From contig RQOL01000644.1 of the NCBI GenBank assembly GCA_013076295.1, forward strand, positions 1-64,000: a stretch of 64,000 nt of DNA. Direction: 5' to 3'. The notes under the pieces were generated by a model. It saw nothing but the letters and a program-made list of their open reading frames with translations. It ran no database searches and was not told where the DNA came from. Source of the stretch: Sanderia malayensis. Taxonomy: Eukaryota; Cnidaria; Scyphozoa; Semaeostomeae; Pelagiidae. The first letter of the stretch is position 1, and each line of letters starts with the position of its first letter. Position numbers and translations under genes: made by a program. This document shows, one piece after another, positions 33,952 to 45,921 of this stretch.

Positions 33952-36606
33952 CTAGAGTGTTAACGGCCGATACTCCTTCTGTGTAGCGGGTGAAGCCAAA
34001 TTTTCCAGCAAGCCACCCTCCAACAAAATGGCGGACAAAACTCCACAGCTGGAGCTCCTACATTTGGAATACAAATATACGGATACTGAAATATGCTCTT
34101 TAGCTATTTTCTTTACTATTTGCATTGCATGGCTATCCAGCGTTCCGTGTTCATTTGGCTCAAGACATTGCTTTTCAAGATGTGGAAAAATTTTATCAAG
34201 TTTCCATGCTAGTTCATGAACACACAGGAGAACCATTTTTTTGCACAGACCTTCTTCAGATGTGATACGTTTGGCAGAATTTAAAACATGCATGCTGAAA
34301 AACTTTTCCTTGAAACCTTGAAAAGAAAAACATTTCTTAATATATAAGGCTGCTATGGCTTGCTATTATTATTTTATTATTATTATTATTATTATTATTG
34401 TTAATTAACCCTTAAATTTTTCCATTTCTAAGTCGTCACGTAAACAGTCACATTTGCAATAGATGCACTGAATGTCTGTGCTGCTAGCTTTACACTCATC
34501 TTATGTTGATGCCATTGAAAATGGTTAGAGTTTAGCTTATTTGCAAGACTAAATCCTTCTTTTTCTTGAATTGCATGGAGCTCTTCAAAATATCGCCATT
34601 GAACCCTGCCTTTTTGTATCTTATCACCCATCTTGATTTCTTTCCAATCAGCTCTAAAAATCAGGTATAATTGTTATCACTCAGTAGCAAGTTTATCAGG
34701 ATTTTCAGTAGGATTAAATAGCATACTGATACTTACAGTGTGTTTCTAAGTAATTTCAACATGTGGCAAATGTCGAATATTGCATGTACTAAACAGTCAC
34801 AGGCAGTGGTGATTTCTAAAAAAATTAACAAGGGGGGCTCCAAAAGCAAAATCTCCAGAGTGGGTGTGGCTTTTTGTGACCACACCCATGTTTTCAAACC
34901 AGACCAAACAATGGTTTATAAACCTTTAAAGGAATAGAAACAGCTAAAGAAGACACCAACCATACGAGAATTAACATCTGGCATGCAACGGACATCAGAA
35001 TCTTTACAAATGAGGCCTTTAAACTTTAACTTCTCGATAACGAGAAATTTCGCAGAGCACAAACACAGAGATTGTTTGGGGAGGCTGCGCCCCCCAAAGT
35101 CAGGATATATTTTAACAAGGGGGGCTCCGCCCCCCTGCGCCCCCTAGAAATCACCACTGGTCACATGATGGGTGTGGGAAGGCAGTGGCTAGCGGCTCGT
35201 ACGAAGAACCAAATCGGCATCCCAAACACCTAGCAGCCTCTTGGTATGTCCCATCCCATATTATGCTAACGACAACAAATCCTGCATCTGCCATAAAATT
35301 TAAAACTGTTCTAGTCAACTGAGCCAGGACACCACTCAGGACTTTGTTGTAAAAGAAATAGCCTATGATGGACTTCCATGTGACTCCAGTATTTCCCACA
35401 GCCATGAAAACGCCAATTCTTCTTTATCTTCGATGGAAACATTGCAACCATAATCGACGAAACCCATGTATTTTTGTTCTCTGGTGCTCCATATTGTTTG
35501 CTTTCTGATACTCATTCCATCAATGACAATGGAGACGTCTTTTCCTATTTCACCTTTTGCAAGCTTTTCCGTTAAACTTTGGAACACAATTGAAAGGAAA
35601 CCAGGCTTACAATCGACTGACGAAAACCAATTTCTCAGTGACGATGGATGCGGCAGCAATAAAATTTTTCGAGCATAAGCATATGCTTTTTGCGAGTGAC
35701 AAAATAAACTCATTGCAAACTGCTTCACACTATCAGAATATCTTTGGCATCTGGCTTGTCGATCCTTGTTTTTATGGATGTAAATATTATGTCATGCTGA
35801 ATACCTATCATGGCAATAATAACAATAATTATCATGTTAATATTGGCAAATAAGGAAACAAAACTAACAAACCTTATTTATCAGAAAATGTTCCACTCTT
35901 GCTGCCGTAAAACTTAAAAATCATACCTTTGAACTCTCTCGCAAGGACATTGCTGGCTTCATTTGTGAGTTTTCCTTGTTCTTTTAAATTTTCCAGCAGA
36001 TCATTAAGCGAATTTATTTTTTCATTTTTTCTCCGCATTGCTGTTGCAATTTTTTATCTTTGCCACATCCGGCGCAATAATTTCGGCTCTTTTACTTTGG
36101 CAAACTTCCTCCCTTTTGCGGCGAGCATATGAATGTTCACATTCAATCAGTTTGAACTTTTTGCACGGTACTACTTCATTTTCTAAATTTATGTTGCGTT
36201 CCTTCAGCGATCATTTTTTGGAATTTTGTGACACCGGAGATACAAGTAATGGTATTGCATTTTTTAAGACAAGGTATTTTCCTGGATCCTTGGTCTAAAA
36301 AATGTTCTTCAGAGAAGTGCCTTGAGCAAATTCGCGAGTTACTTGAAAATTGTTTTCCCCTATGGCGATATTTTTCATCCATACTTCACGCCTTTGAACT
36401 GACTTTGGCAAACTAAAAAAAATGTATTTTTATGCTAAGTACGGATGAAATTAAGAAAAAGTATATCAATGTATATATACCCAAGGAAATTTTATTTTAA
36501 ATGGTACAGACTTACCGGTGATATGAAATTTTATTCCCAGTTTTTTCTCGTGCTCTTTTCTTTTCTGCTTTGTGCATTTCACAGCAATGCAACAATTATG
36601 TGGCAT
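33952..36606 (-). pseudogene. Broken P-element transposase (THAP9-like)
   Basis: The first exon (36606-36516) starts MPHNCCIAVKC, the C2CH start of a THAP domain. The next part carries RICSRHFSEEHFL, the C-terminal Cys-His of THAP, but it is out of frame with its own upstream REVWMKN half, so a frame change lies near 36340. Exons around 35728-35151 encode the RNase-H-like core: VSIVIDGMSIRK with the first Asp, AFSWLWEILESHG, and VVVSIIWDGTYQEAARCLG. The frame is then interrupted by the hAT MITE at 34804-35159 inside the segment leading to AIFDICHMLKLLRNTL, which resumes at 34803. Further exons lie at 34631-34428 and 34293-33952. THAP9 and Drosophila P transposase share this order. It is not functional as read. 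Confidence 0.75.
34804..35159. mobile_element. 356-bp hAT MITE inside the P transposase
   Basis: The ends CAGTGGTGATTTCTA form an inverted repeat. GTCACAGG and GTCACATG (7 of 8) flank it as a slightly worn target duplication. The interior carries AACAAGGGGGGCTCC near both ends. The insertion splits a coding exon of the P transposase. Confidence 0.8.
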
Positions 36607-37212
36607 TACTTCACCATAGCAAAGTCGAAGCTGGAATTTACTAATAACTAAATTTTTCTTAATAAAATGAACTATAAACTTATAACGAACACGTTAGCCC
36701 ATTGTTTTTTATCAATTAACTGCTGAAAAAATTCTTTGTTTACAACTTTCGGCAAAAAAAAATTTCAAAAGTTGTTCAAATTTAACGCTGTAGATTCCCG
36801 CGAAATGTCACAATGCTCGCACCAGGCCTCTTACGCATCCTTGGAGGTTGAAAACCTTGCGTCCCTGTGCTCAAACACAGGGTTTCGATGCATCAAGTGG
36901 TAAAAAATGGCCGCCATTGGAGGGTGAGATGGCGTCTGGAGGGTGAGCCCCTGAGTCGCACTCTAGATTATCTTATATCCTATCTCTATGGTTTTCTCTC
37001 TTCTCTTTCTGCGCAGTAAGTAAACTCTGCACGCAGGCCTTAGATTTGTATAATTGATTGGAAACGTATTCACAGATAACTGGGTTTTCCATTTATTTGT
37101 TATTTTTATTTATTTGCCTTATTTGCTTATTTGCTTTTCCTGATACACATTACATTTGGTGGCCTTCCAAATTAATTTTGTAGTTTCAAGCGAAAAACAA
37201 CATTACATGATA

Positions 37213-37231
37213 TACCGGGTGTCCCAAAAAG
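37213..37231 (+). repeat. Solo transposon end TACCGGGTGTCCCAAAA
   Basis: Second copy of the end-like sequence at 30709-30727, same orientation, with no inverted partner found. Confidence 0.4.
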
Positions 37232-37643
37232 ATCCTATTTTTGGCTGCCACTCATAACTCAAATTTCTCGTTAAGTGTTTCAAAATCTGATCAATGTTTC
37301 CATTCAAATCTGCATCTGAGTTTAAATTTCTGAGGCTAATTGTGTTGCTCATTTTAATCTATGCCCTCTCAATAATTGTCCCAAAACGAAAATTGGTTAA
37401 CTGTTAATTGGCGCGCGGAATCGTTTTCTGCGTACAAAGTTTAGTATAAACACAAATTTGCAGCCAATGAAAGATCTTTTATCATTAAATACACCTATCA
37501 CTGCATTATCCACTTCATTTTTTCTACTTTCAACTTTATTACTCATGTCATATCCATCACATTTTTAATTAGCACACATTACCACAACTCCTACAAAGTT
37601 CGTTAGCTTGATCTGAGTAACAGAATGCTTCTTTCTTCTGCAG

Positions 37644-40013
37644 GAAACTTTCCAGCGCTCTTATCATTGCCTATCTTCTGTGCTTATGGTCAAGCATGAA
37701 TACTGCACTGACTGGTGATGAAGCAGCAGGGTTGCTTAAGTTTTCAAGCGGACAGCTAGGGAGAATCAACGCCGGCCTTGGGATATTTTCTCGTTCCAAA
37801 ATCGTGGCCTCTTTGTCAAGAGCTCTTCGAGGAGAAGACATAGGGAGTGTTCGAGAAGGCTTGCAACAAGCTATTGTCACTTTGGCTGTTCTCGATGTCG
37901 GTGGTGGAGTCCTGGCACCGTATGCCTCGAATCTTATTGAAGATGTTACAACAAAGCCAATTTTTCAAAAAACTGACTCCAGTATTGCCAAACAATCATT
38001 GAGCTTAGCTACACACCCCCAGACGATCAAGCCGCAGTTGAAGCATGCGCCAAAGAAAATCTCATGAAGCAATTGGACGTATACTCGCGTGCTCAGTTGT
38101 ACAATGCAAACAGGTACTTCACCGAAAATAGATTTGAAAGAAGTGACATGTATGTTGTAAATCAAGGGCACCTTCCAACCTTTTTCGAATACAACCCCCT
38201 TTCGGTTCAGTTTGGCACGATCTCTGAATATCATCCGCGTGGCTTTAAAACTTGGAGTCACACATGTGAGCGACCAGCTTTTGGAAACCAAAGCATACAT
38301 CCGGGGGGTGCAGCTCCAAATGCTTGCCAATATTTATTGGAAGGAAAAGAGGAATTTTCTCGATTGTCCACACGTTCGACATTGGGTTATGGGTTCTATG
38401 GATTCACCAAAAACGTTAGGCTAAATGAAAAAATTACAACTATTGACAGTGACAGCGACCACACAGAAGAACCATATAAAGGCTCGATTGTTTTAGTTCC
38501 AACTGACAAAGTTCAATCATCCTTCCTAGAAGGTCATGGTATGAGCAGCGCAAGTGCCAGGAAACTTCGACCCTTGAATACTAACACAGCTGCAAAAGGA
38601 GGGGTAAATGCTGCCAAAGATGACGTCATTTCAATTGGGAGCATGCCCAATCTTGGTGAATACTACAAAGTAACTGTGAACACGGGAGCCGGCAACGATG
38701 CTTTGAACATAGATGGACAGATTGGGCCACTTACAAGGTCAAACCCTCCTTTGACAGCAAATTTAGGGAGCGGTCAAAATACTCTTAGCTTCGATGGTAT
38801 TGCAAGTGATTCCCCAATAAAGGGAATCATGTTTAGTGCGCCACATGGCCTAATCAGGTACTTTCGCTCTCTCACACCAAGGAGCATGCAGACCATCGGC
38901 AGGGTGAAAAATGTCAAAATTCTTGGGGCGTCTCCATTTACAGACCATATTAAGTTAGCTGCAAGTCCAACAGATGAAAAGGTATTTGGTTTTACCGTCA
39001 TTAAATCTAAAGGATTAGCCACTTATGAAGTCGATCTGTCCAAAATCAATAATCGTGGTGTCAGACGTTTCAAGATTATTGACAGCAGCAGCACGTCAGA
39101 TGGCAATTGCGATGATCACAATCCCGAGTTAAGGATAACTAATTTGATCAAGGAAAGCGTTGTCAACGACATTCTGTTTCAAGGAGATAGGGTGAAGATT
39201 TATTCAAAAAAGTCGGGCAGGTATAGATTTCGAGGATTGGGAGAGCGAAGAAAACGGATGGCCCTAGAAGAGGAAAGAGTGGATAATCAAGATCTGACCG
39301 GAAGGCAACTTTGCAGTGGAGACGACTCGTCGCATCCAGAAGGAGGCCAAGGAGGAAAATATCTCATGGCAACTGTAACATTGTACAGTAAATGCCCAGT
39401 CAGAGTAACAACTAAAAATATCGAAGGGGATTGTGTGATGCGGCCAAGAATGATGAATGAGCTAGACAAAAACTTCTTCCATGGTTCGAAGACACTGGTT
39501 GATTTCAGCAACAGAGAATATTTGGGAACAGACAATACTGATTTTGTTGAACTTAAATGTCCCACCAACAAAATCACTCATGCAGTACAAATTAATCTCA
39601 AGAGCACATCTTCGGACACTCGAGACATATTGATGATCAGTGATGAGTGATTTTTCAGTGATTGTGACATAAACAAGCAGAATTCACCCAAGTTGGTGAA
39701 ATCTCAAAGCCAGCAGAGCAAATGGGTAATGCAAATATTTGACGTGCCAGAAAAATTTGACGAACAAGGAAGGACAGTGATCCTGAAAGGTGTCGACCAC
39801 ATTGTCAATGAAATTGGTCAAATAATTGCCGATTTGACGGGAGATGAAACAGAGATTAATCTTTATGACGCATACGTTAAAGGGACCCTTCAAGACGCTG
39901 GTAAAATACTACAAGAAGATAGAAGTGAGGAGATCAAAAAAAGCATGCTTGTTTGCATAAAAGAAGAATCTGAAATGACTCCAGAAGAAAAGGAACTGTG
40001 TGAGACAGAGTGA
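37644..40013 (+). pseudogene. Broken gene for an unrecognised secreted-looking protein
   Basis: After an acceptor (TTCTTTCTTCTGCAG at about 37643) the frame opens with a hydrophobic leader-like run, KLSSALIIAYLLCLWS, so the ATG is probably in an upstream exon. The first open part runs to 38067 and includes a Gly/Ala-rich helical segment. The second runs to a TGA at 39648-39650 in another frame; the best-coded continuation changes frame near 37985-38000. A third part to 40015 continues in the same frame after that single TGA. Seen inside: NTGAGNDALNIDG, similar to the GGxGxD calcium-binding nonapeptide of RTX-type secreted proteins, and several Cys in the C-terminal third. There are no introns over 2.3 kb, and the base composition looks richer in G+C than the flanks. 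It could be a horizontally acquired bacterial-type secreted or toxin-like protein, now inactive; I do not recognise the family. Confidence 0.5.
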
Positions 40014-40396
40014 CACTGGTTTCATTCAATTTACTTTTCATCCTTAAATAGGAGAATCATGTAGTTAGGTTAACTGCTTTACTGATAAGCTTTTTTGAAG
40101 TTATCAATGATATTCTTCAAAATATTCAACTTTTTGTGCTTCTTTTATTCCAAAAATCTGCGTATTTCCTAAGAAAAGGTTCCCATTTGTCATTTTTAAT
40201 TGGAGAAGTCTCTTACTGAAACTTATTTTGGCATTAATTTTCTGAAGTTTTTAGAAAATGGAATATTTCAGATAAATAGCGAGGCTTAATGGTTAAGCAA
40301 AACCTTTGCAGCAAAAGACAAACTGCATGAACTCATTTTGTATTTCATTAGCAGACAATGTTGACAACCAATGAGCGACAATGTGAACACCCAAAG

Positions 40397-40617
40397 CAGG
40401 GGCGTAGGTAGAGGGGGGTCAGGTGGGGCAAAAACCCCCTGTAAAGCTAAACTGCTGTTTTGTCGAAAAATTGCTGGTCTTGTCGGAAAATTAATGTTCT
40501 GTTTACGTTCAATTCCAGCTAATTTCCTTATCTTATATTCGTAGTCTTGAAGAAACAAAAAGCAAAAATCTAAATTTCTGCTCCCCCCCCTATAAATTTT
40601 TTTTCTCTATGCCGTTG
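40397..40617. mobile_element. 221-bp hAT MITE
   Basis: It begins CAGGGGCGTAGGTAGAGGGG; the right end is CTCTATGCCGTTG. The exact 8-bp duplication ACCCAAAG flanks it (40389-40396 and 40618-40625). The same family, with internal TTTTGTCG and CAGTTTAGCT motifs, recurs at 62550-62787. Confidence 0.8.
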
Positions 40618-40949
40618 ACCCAAAGCTTACCTTAAGGAAAAGTGTAACCATCGCAGGAAAACAGCAAGAAAAACAAGTGCTAATCGGTGTTGGTGGTTCA
40701 CTATTAAAGAAATATCGCAAAATTAATATCAAGTAATAACAATACGATAAAAAAAGGATAAAATCAAATTCAATGAATACATAAACACACAGGAAAGCAA
40801 AACACAAATAGCAGCAAAAAAATAATTAGGAATAATAAGCAGGGAGAAATAAATTGTTGAGCCTAAATCACTCTGAAAGCGAATATAAAAATATGTTCAT
40901 CTACAAATCTACAAATTTTTAGATTTACAGATCTTTATTAAAGTTAAAT

Positions 40950-41480
40950 TGCCAATATCATTAACAGGAAGAACGAAGTACCAACAATAATTAAGAAGGA
41001 AAACATTGAACAAAGAAGAGGTGGGTTCAACAAGGATCAAGAGGAATCTCTATCAACGATCCCCATCAATTGCAGTAACATCTTGCAAACAAGGAGATGC
41101 CAATTGCAAATTGTTGAATCTCATCATTAGAAAGGAAGATACGAAAAACAGGTTAAATAGAGTATCTTAGGATTCAAAGAAGAGAAAGATGGATTGGGTA
41201 AGTGTCAAAAAAGTCTGTTCAAATTATACCTCTCAAATAAACTAACAATTTGCAACACGAAAGGTTAATTGACATTGCTAATATCATCAACAGGAAGAAG
41301 AAAGTACCAACGATAATTAAGGAGGAACAACATTGAACAAAGAACAGGTGGATTCAACAATGATCAAGAGGAATCTCTATCAACGATCCCCATCAATTGC
41401 AGTAACATCTTGCAAACAAGGAGATGCCAATTGCAAATTATTGAATCTCATCTTTAGAAAGGAAGATATGAAAAACCTCC
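40950..41480. repeat. Tandem duplication of about 327 bp
   Basis: GAGGAATCTCTATCAACGAT and the following CCCATCAATTGCAGTAACATC occur at about 41041 and again at about 41368 with few differences. The preceding AACAGGAAGAACGAAGTACC (about 40963) also recurs, as AACAGGAAGAAGAAAGTACC at 41290. No coding frame spans the unit. The sequence up to about 41700 has shorter echoes of the same words. Confidence 0.65.
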
Positions 41481-42039
41481 GAAAAAGATGAATTGGAATT
41501 TGTTGAATCTGGTCAATAGTAAAAAGATATGAAGAGCCTCCAGAAAAGGAATATAACATGGAAGGAACAAATAAATAGAGGCGGTATTTCTTTAAGAAAT
41601 ATGTCTTTTAGGAAATCATCCTAATTAATTGCAATAACATGATGCAAAAATTGAAGTGTTAATTGGAATTGTTTATATCATCAACAGGAAGAACAGACCC
41701 GTGAAGGACATTCAAAAAAGAAATACAAGATCAAAATATGGAGATAGATTTGCTAAGACCTCAAATGGCATCTTTCTTCCACCACTGTTGTCAATAAAGT
41801 CCTTATGATGCAAAGAAAAATATGTCGAGTAAAGAATTGTTTACTTTCATTAAGAGCAAGGAAAGGAAATGCAAAGGACATTGCAACAAGAATGAAAAAA
41901 CCAGAAGAATAACTTGACATACTGACACATATAGTATTAAAAATTAAAAAATCAATAGAAAATGTATTAATAATCACCATTATACGATTTTGTTTCTTGA
42001 TTGAGGCTGGCAAGTGTGGACATTGGTTGATTTAGATAG

Positions 42040-42345
42040 GCTAGGCTAGGCCATTTCATTTATACCTAGTCATGTAAAGCCTGTAAAAATATTTGAAAAT
42101 GGAATGTACATGTCTCTTAGCATAAGGTAAAACCGTTACTGTAATGAGACTAGGCAAATTATGTACGGTTATTAGTGATATAAATACTCACAAACCTGGA
42201 TATTGGCATGTCTTTTTAAAGTTCAATGCACTGCATAATTTTAATTTAATAATGTTGATTCCTGCACGTGGGCAATTGTCCCTCCCACCCTCATTCATAC
42301 AACAGCATGGTTGGGAATCTTTCTCAACTTGGAAAAGTTATTCTG
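42040..42345 (+). repeat. Dispersed repeat shared with 26960-27210
   Basis: About 250 bp match the earlier copy, including GAAAATGGAATGTACATG and GTCCCTCCCACCCTCATTCA. It ends in TTTCTCAACTTGGAAAAGTTAT. Confidence 0.6.
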
Positions 42346-42579
42346 ATTTCCTTGTCTTGCAGTAACCTTTATAAAACGCGGACCAAAACACAATGTCAGC
42401 ATTAAGGGACACACACAAAACTTTAGCAAGGAATTAATGTCAATATTAAAATTACGAGCTGAGATATTTCCCTAACCTCAATTGCTTTTTTATCAGCGGT
42501 ATTCATATTTTTTCAGTACAAAATGACAGATTGCTTTATTATACACAAGAGAAAACTTGCCAATCAAAATACCGTCATT

Positions 42580-42695
42580 TAATTTCAAGGATGATAGATA
42601 GCGAATCCGTTTTAGGATTCCCTATCTTTTGCTATCTTGCTATCTATCTATCACCATCTATCTATCCGTGTTAGGATCTATCATCCTTAAAATTT
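42580..42695. repeat. Small foldback repeat
   Basis: TTCAAGGATGATAGATAGCG near 42588 is matched in inverted form by ATCTATCATCCTTAAAATT near 42680, with a run of CTATCTAT words between. It looks like a short MITE or hairpin relic. Confidence 0.45.
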
Positions 42696-43015
42696 TGTCA
42701 CTAATTTGAGTAGAGCATTTGCAAAAAATATAGATTCATTTCAAATACATCCAGAACGATTTATCAACAATATATCAAATAATAACATGAACATAATAAA
42801 CAATTAGTAAAAAACAATTGGTGTACGTGAACCGATAACAGAACGAATAACGATAAGATAAGTGTTGTAACTCATGTATGAGCATGCGTCACAAACATTA
42901 AAACACTTTTCAATGGCTTTGTCATTACTTCAAAACACTCTTCCCTTCCTTTCGACTTATTTCAATAATTGAAAATAAAGTAACATTGTCAATAAATGAG
43001 AAGGACGTGTTTTCT

Positions 43016-44876
43016 TCAAGTCCAACGTAAGGCTTCTTCTTTCTCTTTTGGTGGTTTATATTCTTCTTTCACTTTTCCTTTGTTATACTCTTGAGAATAT
43101 TTGAGAAGTTTTAGTGTTGCCTTTCGTGTGTATTTGTGACAATAAAATCCAAACACTGCGTGTATGAGGATCAAAATAGATCCCAGAATTACAAAGCTGA
43201 CCCATTCAAACACTTGTACTCTTTTGGGAGAACTTGCCAATAGAAATGTAGATGCGGCATTTTGTAGTGCCATTAAAAACTGGAAAAACATGCATGAAGT
43301 CAGAAATTTGTCAAGCAATGTGGGGTAAGGAACATGGGGAACAAATGTATTGACGACGTATTTCAAAGCGACGGATGCTAGAAGCAGGGTCAATGAAATC
43401 TGAATTTTTTCGCCAAATTGGCTCGCAGTAACAGCATACGAAGTAAACGTTAAGGTGTGATATAATAACCATATTTCCTTCGAACATATGTCTTAATGGT
43501 ATACAGTGGATAATTATTCCTGGATGCGCCGGTTATTTCCACCTCTTTGCTTCGAGTATCCTCATTTTTCACAAGAACATATTCTTTAAGTTCCCAAATA
43601 TTTTTGGCACTAAAGTTCCAGGTACGAATGTTGTCATTTTTCAGGAAGTCTTTATGGAATTGAATTTTTTCAGTTGTCCAATTTGATGTCATTATCAACG
43701 CTAGTTATTGATAATCAAAAGGAAAGCATTCGATGTTCAGCTCTTCTTTAAATGTCCCTCTGATGTGATAATAGAAGTTCACTTCTGGTGAAATTTCCCT
43801 ACAAAGGATGAAATTAATTATAAATATATTTTTTTAAAGCATTGAGTGCATTTAGATCCAAAGTTATCACGGTAAAGTGTGCATTGCTTTATCTTTATCC
43901 ATCAAAAACGTTTACTGTCATTTTTTCTAATTTTCAGGTAACTTCAAAGTTTGCTTCCAGAGCCTTACATGCAGCAACAACAGTATGAAAAATTCTTTGA
44001 AATGTTTTGCGCTATTTTATTTATTTGTTGACAATCTCTATGCTGTCAGTTGATCACACGAATTTTTATATAAGGAAACCCTTAATCGCAACCCTAAAGC
44101 TAAAAAGGCCCCAAATAATTAAATCACTCATACTAGTGAAAACATTTTTAAGGAACTTTTCAAAACTGAATAGTTTTAAGCCTCGGATACACGAGCACTT
44201 CAAATTTTTCATAAACAGTTAGATGCAGAGCGTAAGGAGATGTGAGCTCCAAACTGTCTATTGTTGTTTTGCTCAGTAAAATGAGTAACATGCCTCAACT
44301 CTTAACTGCTGAAAGTTTCTAAATCCACTTTTTTATTACTAAGATCTAAACAAAAGTTAACGAAATTCTTGACATTAATCGTAGAGTAGAAAAGCGAATT
44401 TGTCACAACCTTGTTCCTTGTTTCTTAGAAACCAGTTTCTTATAAAAAGATGAGTGTAATATGAAAAATAAACACCATACCTGCCTTGGTTTATACAAAG
44501 TTTGATTCCTGTCAAATTTTTCAAATTGGACAAGGTTTATAAAATAAATGCCGGGCTCCCAGTAGCTTTGCCAATCTATATCTTTATTTTTACCAACCAT
44601 ATTCTGCAACTCTGGATCTTCCCATCGCAATGACAGAAAAAGTTCACAAACAAATTGTTGATTGACAGTATCAATGTCACCCACCGCCAAAATGCTTACT
44701 CTTACATAGACATCGACTTTCCCTTTACAATTTGTTAGCCATGTCATTTCGGTTGCTGGATCATAGCGAGTGTTTTTCTCAATTTTTCGAAGCGTTTCAA
44801 GTCTTTTGTCCATATCTGCAAGCTTCGAGTTCACAACTGCCATATTATAATTCAAAATACGCATTTCGTGATCCAT
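43016..44876 (-). pseudogene. Decayed pentameric ligand-gated ion channel subunit (GLIC-like)
   Basis: The likely ATG is at 44876-44874, followed by a short heptad-like coiled coil, then VDVYVRVSILAVGDIDTV and FLSLRWEDPEL, the ligand-binding beta sandwich of pentameric channels. The second part (43798-43445) carries IRGTFKEELNIECFPFDYQ and MTSNWTTEKI. The third (43444-43016) carries TM2 (ISLTLLLASVALKYVV), TM3 after PYPTLLDKF, and TM4 (FVILGSILILIHAVFGFY). Breaks: an in-frame TAA directly after FPFDYQ, and a one-base frame change just after YYIT, so TM1 continues in another frame. The first junction also does not join in phase with the obvious donor. Only one Cys is present at the usual Cys-loop position, as in prokaryotic-type channels. 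If functional it would be a plasma-membrane cation or anion channel. Confidence 0.75.
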
Positions 44877-44906
44877 ATTTTCTGATGGAACGTGTTTATT
44901 CACCAA

Positions 44907-45864
44907 CAGTTGTCATAATTCTCTTCTCAGATGCTTGCATTAAAAATCTATAGTTGTTCACAACTTTTTTCCAAGTACTTTAGACAGATTGAAAAGTAAT
45001 TTGGAATGAAAATAATTCAATAAAAATAGTCACGCTTTACAAAAGAGCTTCAGTCAGGCATGATAAAAGAAGTCTTTTATGTTTTCATTGCTTTATGCAG
45101 CAGAAAGGACGCTAATCATGTTATCAGATGTTTATATTGATTTGAGCTAGCGTAGCGTGGGATGAGCGAATTATTGTGAACAAGGCTGTAAACAAGCAGT
45201 AACGTAACGTGAAAAACAGGGCTTTAAACTTAGTCCTATTATTCAAGTTAAAGAATTTTATCCATAAATACATATACATTATTATCAACATTTACATCCT
45301 TAAACTGGCACAACATGACGACTCCCATGGTGCACATGCCAATATACCTTGCCTATACTCAATATTCTTGTCTTTAGTGGTTGTACCCGTTGTTCTGCTA
45401 TGCTACATTTGTTTACGTGAGTTTTCTTACTTTATGCGGGCACTGTGCAGTGCAGGAATACGTTCAGTAGAGGCTAGGGAGCAGCAAAGCATGATCAAAA
45501 ACAGAGTTCAAAATATGTTTTGTTTACCAATCTCCATTTTTGACTCGCGACACGCATGCGCAAGTGAATAAATATTGGTGAGCGAGGAAAAATGTTTTGT
45601 TCTGTGTCTGTGTTCTGTGTTTCTGTTTACTTGCCCATATAAGATATGTGCCTCAGATTCAAGCGTTCACTTTTGATTTGGAATGAGGCTACCAGGTATG
45701 ATATCATTTTACAAGTTTCTCATTGGATAAAATGTAAACTTGTTTTGTTGATTATTTTTTTAATTTATTATAAATAACCATAGCTATTTTATTGTATTGG
45801 CGAATTCTCACTTTATTAACCGACTTTTATTAGTTAAGGCCTATTCTACAGGCTATTTTTGTAT
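44907..45864. other. Stretch without a supported gene
   Basis: Short frames only. The frame at 45209-45571 starts with a hydrophobic run but has no splice or family support, so I do not call it. Confidence 0.4.
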
Positions 45865-45921
45865 ATAGATGATATGCATATTGACGTCACAGAACTCATT
45901 CTTTTCGGACTGAGTGGTAAA

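Larger units (their letters stand above)
33928..36990 (-). mobile_element. P-type transposon with intact ends and 8-bp target duplication
   Basis: The termini CATAGAGATAGGATATAAGA and exact complement form a TIR of about 31 bp. GTTTTCTC flanks both ends (33920-33927 and 36991-36998). P elements of animals also begin CA and duplicate 8 bp. The 3063-bp body holds a minus-strand THAP/P transposase with breaks, and a hAT MITE at 34804-35159. The short (ATT)n run at 34366-34399 is internal. Confidence 0.85.

Noticed and set aside
36038..36416. Plus-strand frames in the P element
   Set aside because: They are antisense to the THAP and transposase frames and have no support of their own.
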